DNA from: Dillenia suffruticosa
Lineage: Eukaryota > Streptophyta > Magnoliopsida > Dilleniales > Dilleniaceae
Length of the DNA: 64,000 bases
Direction: 5' to 3'
NCBI GenBank assembly: GCA_033439265.1
Contig: JAVTVX010000004.1
Coordinates: forward strand, 13,405,701 to 13,469,700
Below the pieces are notes generated by a model. It made no database searches and was not told the DNA's origin. It was given only the letters and a program-made list of their open reading frames with translations. This document shows, piece after piece, positions 57,731-64,000 of the stretch. Both the position numbers and the translations under genes were made by a program. The first letter of the stretch is position 1. The number at the start of each line of letters is the position of its first letter.

Positions 57731-58789
57731 ATGCAAACTCCCCAACAGCTGCATTCCCGTATCAATCTTGGGGATTTGAGAGCTCAGATTGTGAAGAAAA
57801 TTGGGCCTCAGAGGTCCAAGCACTACTTTCATATTTTGAATAGGTTTTTGAGTTTGAAGATGACTAAGACCGAGTTTAACAGAATGTGCATTCGGGTTGT
57901 TGGAAGGGAGAACATTCGATTGCATAATCAGTTCATCTGTTCAATTCTTAAGAATGCTTGTTATGCAAAACTGCCTCCACCAGTCTGGTCGAATGGGGAT
58001 ACATTACCATCATCAAAAGTTTGTGAATGGAGGGTTGGAGGTTCTCATGATAGTGGTTCCAACATGGTGTTCCAAAATGGGGATTTGGCATGGAAAGATG
58101 TTCAGAAGCCGGTGCAGTGTCATCAACGAGAGGTTTTAGTTCCTGAAGTGAATAAGTTATCACTGACAAAGGGATCACCACTTGGTGTAATTTCTGTAAA
58201 TAGCAAAGATCAGGTTAACGTAGTAGAAGTTGAAGATTGGAAAGCAAGGTCAGCTAGAAATCAACTCTATGCCCCCTTAGGAATTCCATTTTGTTCTGCT
58301 AGTGTTGGTGGGGCCCACAAGGCATTACCTGTAACAAGCAGTAGCAGATTTGCTAGCTTGCTTGACCATGGTAAATTGGTTGCAACTGAGACTCTTAGGA
58401 AACGCATGGAGCAGATAGCTGCCGTATATGGCCTTGAAGGAGTGTCTATCGACTGTGCTAATTTGTTGAACTTTGGGTTGGATGCTTATTTGAAGGGGTT
58501 GATAAGGTCTTCTATTGAACTGGTAGCGGCAAGGTCTGGAAATGAGGCAATAAAGAACAGTATACACAAGCATCAGTCTCCTCGAAGCCTTCTTAACAGC
58601 GTCTGGCCGAGTCGTCATTATCAAATACAGAGCAACAATGTAAACATGGAAGGCTTTCAAAGAAAACAGCAATGTAGCTCCATCTCTTTGCTGGATTTTA
58701 AGATCGCAATGGAGCTTAAGCCACACCAACTAGGAGAGGATGGGTCCTTGCTGCTGGAGAAAATATGCATGCGTTCATTTGAGAGCTGA
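57731..58789 (+). CDS. ADA1/Tad1-like subunit of the SAGA transcriptional coactivator
   Basis: This single uninterrupted frame codes for 352 residues. Residues 6-84 (SRINLGDLRAQIVKKIG ... LTKTEFN-like KMTKTEFNRMCIRVVGRENIRLHN ... SILKNACYAKLPPP) carry the N-terminal conserved block of the plant SAGA-Tad1 (ADA1/HFI1) family. Residues 206-270 (RFASLLDHGKLVATETLRKRMEQIA ... LNFGLDAYLKGLIRSSIELVAAR) form the helical, histone-fold-like block. This block pairs with another histone-fold subunit (TAF12 in yeast and animals). Residues 316-350 form a conserved C-terminal helix (ISLLDFKIAMELKPHQLGEDG). The protein scaffolds the nuclear SAGA complex, which acetylates histones at promoters. The start is the first ATG in frame, and the conserved block begins right after it. 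Length fits plant homologues (about 300-400 residues). It is the only host gene I can support. Confidence 0.9.
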   Translation: MQTPQQLHSRINLGDLRAQIVKKIGPQRSKHYFHILNRFLSLKMTKTEFNRMCIRVVGRENIRLHNQFICSILKNACYAKLPPPVWSNGDTLPSSKVCEWRVGGSHDSGSNMVFQNGDLAWKDVQKPVQCHQREVLVPEVNKLSLTKGSPLGVISVNSKDQVNVVEVEDWKARSARNQLYAPLGIPFCSASVGGAHKALPVTSSSRFASLLDHGKLVATETLRKRMEQIAAVYGLEGVSIDCANLLNFGLDAYLKGLIRSSIELVAARSGNEAIKNSIHKHQSPRSLLNSVWPSRHYQIQSNNVNMEGFQRKQQCSSISLLDFKIAMELKPHQLGEDGSLLLEKICMRSFES

Positions 58790-59400
58790 AATACCTGGAT
58801 AAAAAATCTTGTTCCCCTTTACTCCCCTAATGATTGGGCTCATCTCTTGTGGTCCACAGGGCACCAGACTTTTGTTGTGTGACCTCTTTGAACCAAAGCT
58901 CTACACCAAGGTACATCATTTTTTTGGACAAAATGCATGGAGTGGAGCAGGATGCCTTTGTAACTCCTGCTAAAGGGCTTTACCTTGATCATAATACCAC
59001 ATAACTGTTGCAACCAACCACTGGGACTTAAAGAAAAGATGCCCATGATGGTTGTACCCTGTTGTACTTTTAGCATACGTCTTCGTTATCTCATTGCATA
59101 TCTTCATTTTCTGTAATCTGCAGTCAATGTGGAAGAAATTTTATAACAATTTTGCAGAAATAATGTGTGTAGTTGGTAGTGGAAAAATTGTGTAAGTTGT
59201 CATGTGTACTCATTTTTAACTTTTAGAACTAATTGGATCCACAAGATAACATGATTTCATGCATTTAAAAGTGTTGATGTTATTAAGTGCAACCTTCCCT
59301 TGTTTCTTGTAATGTAATATAATGGCGTCCATCATCATTTTTGGAACCATAGTGAAATGTTCTATCTTGATAAGTAAGTGTAATTTCTCCTGGTTTCTCT
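58790..59400 (+). other. 3' flank and likely 3' UTR of the ADA1-like gene
   Basis: There is no further coding signal. T-rich and TTGTAATG words with AATGTAATATAAT near 59311-59323 are plausible plant poly(A) signals, but none is decisive. Short minus-strand frames here are shadows. Confidence 0.4.
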
Positions 59401-60733
59401 AAATTATAGAAATAACTATTTGATCAATTATTTAATATTGGACACATTGTCTGTCAGTCGTGAAATTCGTTCATGTAAGTGCATTTTAGTCACCCAAATT
59501 ATGCAATTGCTATGTTGGTTCACTATCTTCAAATGATGATTCAGGGGAGTCCAATGCCTGTTATCATTCGCCTCTCCTTGCATAGAATCATGTTGTTCTT
59601 GTTATAGATTAAGAACACAAGTCAGGAACGATTTGCCAGCTCCATTCTCTAAGTGGAGTATTATTCTTTCCAACTTACATTTCATCCTTTACTTTCTATC
59701 CCACTTCTTCTGTTTGAATAAGATGCTGTTGTCCTTTGTGTGGTGCTTGCATTTTCTGCTGTCAACGTGCGAGATTCAGCCTTAACAAACAAACAAACAT
59801 AATGAGAACTACATTGAGAAGGTCTTGGGAAGTGGTCCTTATATGGAGCCAATATACAGCATTGACTGATGCTTCATTGGTGCTATGCGTTATTTTTGGT
59901 TCTTGCTGCCTGTTTTGCTTTGAAGGTGAATTATCAATGAAGAGATTTCTTTGAACTTCACAGCTAGATGTTGTTGGTAATTCTTCTGCAGTAATTTGTT
60001 TCTATCCATTTTCAACATATTCTCTTAACCAACACATAGGCAATCCTAGTAATGATTTTTATCCCATTTTTGTAGAGGCACTGGGACAGTTTACATTGAT
60101 AATGAAACCTCATCAAGTTGAAGGATCACAAAACTTTGAGCAGAGAGAGAGAGAGAGAGAGAGCAAGAGAAGGGGCACGAGAAAGCTTGTGGCATGAATG
60201 GTTCGTTATTGACCCAAGACAAAAGTTTGTTCCTCTTTTCTTTTTCTTTTTTCCTTGTTATATTTAGCTTTCTCACATTGAGCCTATGCATGGAGAGAAA
60301 TTCTCACTGTTTCATGACTATCCATTACCAGAGTGTTGCCCCTCTAACTAAAGAGGAAAAGAAGATTTAACTTTATGACAGGAAATGTGAGAAGATTCCT
60401 TTGCACGATTATATACTCAAAAGCAGGTATTTTCATAAAGTATCTTCTTTTTTAAGTTTAGCCCAATAATATTCTACGGCATGGACTATTTCCTAATATT
60501 TTAATTTCATGTGGCAATATTATTATTATTATTATTGGATTTGTTAAGTGACATACATATATATGAATTAGCATGTTTGTTTATTTGTTTTGACATTTTT
60601 CATTTTTTTTCTTTATTTGGATATGTTGAACATAGGAGGGTGGCAAGGCAACACCTGAAATTGGCATTGTAATTGAGGCTAAACTAAGTCATGGCAAACG
60701 TAATATTGATTGAAGAAACACTCACACGAGAGC
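59401..60733. other. intergenic sequence
   Basis: I see no gene. A (GA)n run lies at 60140-60166 and a TATTATTATTATTATT run near 60520. Short open frames (up to 72 codons) lack any domain. Confidence 0.4.
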
Positions 60734-61235
60734 TTATTCTCAACTAGTTCTAATTATAAGGCTTGAGCCTTTGTGTAGGAAAAAAAATACAAAGTGGAAG
60801 AGATCTAAACTAATAGAGATAGGGGGAAAAAGGGATTACGGAGCTTTAATTGGTGTGGAGTTTGATAGTATTGGGCAGAACCTAGTCTTGTGGTTGGAGC
60901 AGCTGTTTGGCAGTAGGAGACTATTGAGTGCTCATCCGATTTTCAAGAGATTAGAATCCAAGTTTTGAGAGGAGCTAGAGACTCGAGAGAGGGAGAGATA
61001 AATCCAAAGTGCTTATCCTCAACTATCGCAGCTAATTCTAATTACAAGGCTTTGGCCTTTGGCACTCAAAGTAGAAGAAACATAAACTGAGACACGAAGG
61101 ACCAGAATATTAGGCGCATTAAAATAGTCTGGATTTCGATAGTATCAGGCAGGACCTAGTCTTGTGGTTGGAGCAGCCTTTCAGGAGGGAGGAGCTTGTT
61201 GAACCCTTGTCAGATTTCAGGGGATAAGATTCAAG
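60734..61235. repeat. diverged tandem duplication, unit about 277 bp
   Basis: The block at 60734 (CTTATTCTCAACTAGTTCTAATTATAAGGCTTGAGCCTTTG) recurs at 61011 (CTTATCCTCAACTA ... TTCTAATTACAAGGCTTTGGCCTTTG). Both contain GAACCTAGTCTTGTGGTTGGAGCAGC-type text (60877 and 61147). The copies differ by substitutions and small gaps. Neither codes for a recognisable protein. Confidence 0.75.
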
Positions 61236-61979
61236 TGATGGAATGCCTTTCTATACATTATCCCAAGGGACAGTTGCAGAGATTATATGGCATGAATCTT
61301 GATTAAAGATACTTGGGAGAGCTTGTAAATGCTAGTTTCTAAGGGTTCCCGTGAAATCCTATCCCACTACCAATATGATCGATTACCAGTTCAATTCATT
61401 AACTGAGCGGTAAACGTGCTTAAGTTGATTTTGAAGTGTTGGTTAATAGATTGAAGAATGTGACCAAATAAATATTGACATGTTTTTAACTGCAAATAAT
61501 GCAGTTGATGTGTTTCCGAATGCAGGCATAATTTGGAAAAGTCTTATATCATGTTTGTTTAAGGTTCAACTTGTTCATCCCTTGTAGAAGGGGGTCTGGT
61601 AATTGGAGGAATTGTGTTAGGACTATAATACATTCCGCTCTCCATTCCCGTTATTATTTGAATGGTGCAGAGCATCTCAGTCACAAGTCTCTTGTTGTTG
61701 CAAGATCAAGGCACAGTAAAGCATATGCAGCCTTATTATAGCAAGCAGAGAAGTGTTTTGTGTTTGAAACCACTATGCTGTAGTGGAGTATGCTTACTAT
61801 TGCAATCCTTGGTGCATATTGTTGTATTAGGCACTCTCCAAAGGATAGTGAGTTACTTCTTTAGAAAAACGATGTTTCTCAAGATTAAGTTAAGCAAAAT
61901 TTAGCCTGATAACAAGGGAGAGAAAAAAGTTGGAATTAGGGTTTTAGGGCAGAGGAATTAAGGTCCTTTAAAGCTTAAT
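61236..61979. other. intergenic sequence
   Basis: No domain, RNA gene or repeat boundary is recognised. An 80-codon open frame at 61662 lacks any support. Confidence 0.35.
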
Positions 61980-62500
61980 ATGACAAAAAAATTATGAATA
62001 TTCAAAGTCTTCTTAGAACGAACTGCAACAAGTTAATTGAATGGAAAAATATCAATAGGTGAGAGGAAAAAGAATAGTGTGATTAGCATCATAGTAGTAG
62101 ATTCTTAGGCTTCACACCTAGAGCAAAAAGGTAACACACCTTCCATGGTTTGAGAGCTTAAAGCATTTTTTTTTTGAGAAATTGAAATTCTTATTTAATA
62201 TATTTCATATTAAGATTACAAAACTTTAAATAGACAATTAATGTTAAGAAAATAGAAAAAACTAATAACACTCAAATTTAGATGCTATTAAATAATCTTT
62301 AGTTAGCTCTAATAATAAAGAAATATAGAAGGAATTTCCTAAATAACTTGAGACCAAAAAATAGAAATTAATTTTGGTAATAAACTTCTAAAAGGAAAAA
62401 ATCCTACCCCAGGAAGGTACTGCTATGGAATTTGTGAATAGTACTCCATCATTACTGACTCCTTTTAATCAAGCTCAAAAAAATGGATGATCAACCGTTG
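61980..62500. repeat. direct repeat, left copy (about 500 bp)
   Basis: It matches 63256-63740 in order: GAATATTCAAA...TCTTAGAAC, TGCAAYAAGTWAATTGAAWG, TTTGAGAGMWTWWA, AACTTCTAAA, GGWAARTACTGCTATRG, TTAATCAAGCTC. Similarity looks like roughly 70% with indels. Confidence 0.65.
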
Positions 62501-62701
62501 GAGTTTTCATCCCCATTATCTCTCTCCGAATTGATTGCACTTGACACTGAGTTAAATAACTGGTACTTCTCATGCAAATACAATTAACTTGCTGACATTC
62601 ATTACCCCTAACCGAAACACAATCTAACCATGGTTATATGCATCACGATCATAGAGCGAAGCCCTTCCAAGAATAGTATGTGAAACTTTCATAGGAATAA
62701 A

Positions 62702-63055
62702 ATCACACCAAATGGAATCATAACAACACCTATTGTAAAAGAATCTAAACATTTCTGAGTTTCCCAAATGTGAAGAGGTGATTTGTTGGTGTTATGGATG
62801 ATTATTTTGATTGGCTTGCTATTATATCCCCAATGAATCTTTGCTTCGGGTTATCTCATACCAATCAAAGCTAGCATCACCCCAAATGAAATCATAACAA
62901 CACCAATTGTAAAAGGATCTAAACATTTTTAAGCTGCCAGAATGGTGCAGAGGTGATTAGTTTGATGTTATCGATGATTATTTTGATTGGCTTGCTATTA
63001 TATCACGAGCAGATCTTTGATTGGGGTTACATCATACCAATCAAAGCTAAGCATT
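62702..63055. repeat. tandem duplication, unit about 174 bp, two copies
   Basis: ATCACACCAAATGGAATCATAACAACACC (62702) and ATCACCCCAAATGAAATCATAACAACACC (62876) start two copies. Both run through GATGATTATTTTGATTGGCTTGCTATTATATC and end CATACCAATCAAAGCTA. The copies lie between the two 500-bp direct repeats. Confidence 0.85.
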
Positions 63056-63255
63056 CCGTTATATTATAATAATCAAGTATTTGATTCAGTTATCTCTCTT
63101 ATTATACTGCAATGAGAAGCTCCCACTTTAGCATTGCCATCCCATCGATTCTGATGGAGATCGTATTTGCTTGTTATGGTCTTTGTTAGAATGGATGGGA
63201 TGCCAATGCAGAAGTAAGAGTTTCTCATTGTAGTATAATGAGAAAGTGAGCACAA

Positions 63256-63740
63256 AAAAATTGTGAATATTCAAAAGAGTTTTCTTAGAACAACTGCAAT
63301 AAGTAAATTGAAAGAAAAAATAGCAATAGATGAGAAAAAAGGGGATAGGGTTACTAGGATCACACTAGCAAATTGTTATGCAACATACCTATGGCAAGAA
63401 AATATCACAATTTTAGGGTTTGAGAGAATTTAAATCATTTTGGCTAAAAATGCGGATTCTTATTCGACGTGCTTCATAATAAGGTAACAAACCTTAATCT
63501 TAAGGAATATAAAAACTACTAGTAAAACTAAAACTTATAAACTTCTAAATAATCCTAAATTAATTGTAATAATAAAGAAAAAGAGAAAAAATTAGACCAG
63601 AAATAGAAACTAATTTAAGTGAAAAACCTCTAAAAAGAAAATATCCTGCTGTAGGAAAAGTACTGCTATAGTATTCGTGAATATTACTCCTTTGTTTCTA
63701 ACTTTTAAAATCTTAATCAAGCTCCCATAAAAAGGACGCT
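63256..63740. repeat. direct repeat, right copy (about 500 bp)
   Basis: This is the second copy of 61980-62500. With the spacer it makes a repeat-spacer-repeat unit of about 1.76 kb that could be a decayed short LTR element or a segmental duplication. No primer site or polypurine tract was convincing. Confidence 0.65.
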
Positions 63741-63852
63741 TAGCTGATTGAGCTTCGATCCCTATCAGAACGAAAAGTGGAAATTCCAAGAAATATTGAA
63801 TTTCCTTAAGTGCATTAAAAACTCATAGTATATTAATTGTACCCTTATATGC

Positions 63853-63877
63853 AAAAAAAAAAAAAAAAAAAAAAAAG
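63853..63877. repeat. poly-A tract
   Basis: There are twenty-five consecutive A residues, followed by GAAGAAATAGGGCCC. There is no coding sequence upstream to suggest a retrogene. Confidence 0.9.
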
Positions 63878-64000
63878 AAGAAATAGGGCCCATTTGAGTA
63901 TGCCATGGATTGAAATGAATCTATGCTATTTAAGTACAAATATTGTTCAGAAATTAAATTATTTTTCTAAAAAGGGAAAGCATTATAGATGTTAATTCTT

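Noticed and set aside
57614-57925. Minus-strand open frame overlapping the ADA1-like start
   Set aside because: It is a shadow of the conserved plus-strand coding region.

Overview
This window reads as nuclear DNA of a flowering plant, probably a eudicot, although nothing in it fixes the species. It is AT-rich and packed with decayed plant-type LTR retrotransposons (Ty3/gypsy Tekay/Del chromoviruses, Athila-type gypsy elements and Ty1/copia elements). It also carries CACTA and hAT-like DNA transposons, two tRNA-like sequences and a single convincing host gene. That gene, an ADA1/Tad1-type subunit of the SAGA coactivator, lies at 57731-58789 on the + strand.

Layout. 1-3141 is the end of a gypsy pol (protease, reverse transcriptase, RNase H; integrase missing) and its 3' LTR. 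3165-9823 is the pol 3' half of a Tekay element with a 4.5-kb 3' LTR. 9824-11356 is a minus-strand copia gag and start of protease. It is followed by a 175-bp tandem duplication, a tRNA-Arg pseudogene and a probable minus-strand copia LTR (about 12215-14775) that received a 930-bp CACTA insert. A minus-strand tRNA-Ser(AGA) is at 15512-15593. 16085-25063 holds Athila-type material: an isolated gag, then an element with a truncated 5' LTR, tRNA-Asp-type primer site, gag, RNase H, integrase and 3' LTR (reverse transcriptase deleted). 25064-25862 is a minus-strand copia reverse transcriptase. About 27000-30289 is a plus-strand copia element with an internal deletion.

30290-45041 is the most structured block. 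A Tekay integrase tail, a 3.8-kb LTR, a tRNA-Met primer site, a complete set of gag-pol domains and a second LTR follow one another, as expected after recombination between related elements. Its gag is split by a minus-strand solo LTR (35983-38955) with a perfect 5-bp target duplication TAGTA. A 190-bp GT...AG segment (39123-39312) lies exactly where gag meets protease; removing it rejoins the reading frame. The LTRs of this family also share a splice-donor-like site downstream of the promoter, and an acceptor-like site sits just before the gag ATG, so the element may use spliced transcripts.

46665-52622 is a 6-kb CACTA element without a recognisable transposase, flanked by TAA. 53975-54461 is a small hAT-like element with an 8-bp target duplication. 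From about 56.3 kb the sequence becomes genic: GA-rich leader, short upstream ORFs, the single-exon ADA1-like coding region and its 3' flank. The last 4 kb are intergenic, with diverged direct and tandem duplications.

Almost every retroelement reading frame is broken. Comparing the two Tekay copies shows that several stop codons arose by C-to-T or G-to-A change, as expected from decay of methylated, silenced copies. All functional statements are inferred from motifs read by eye.
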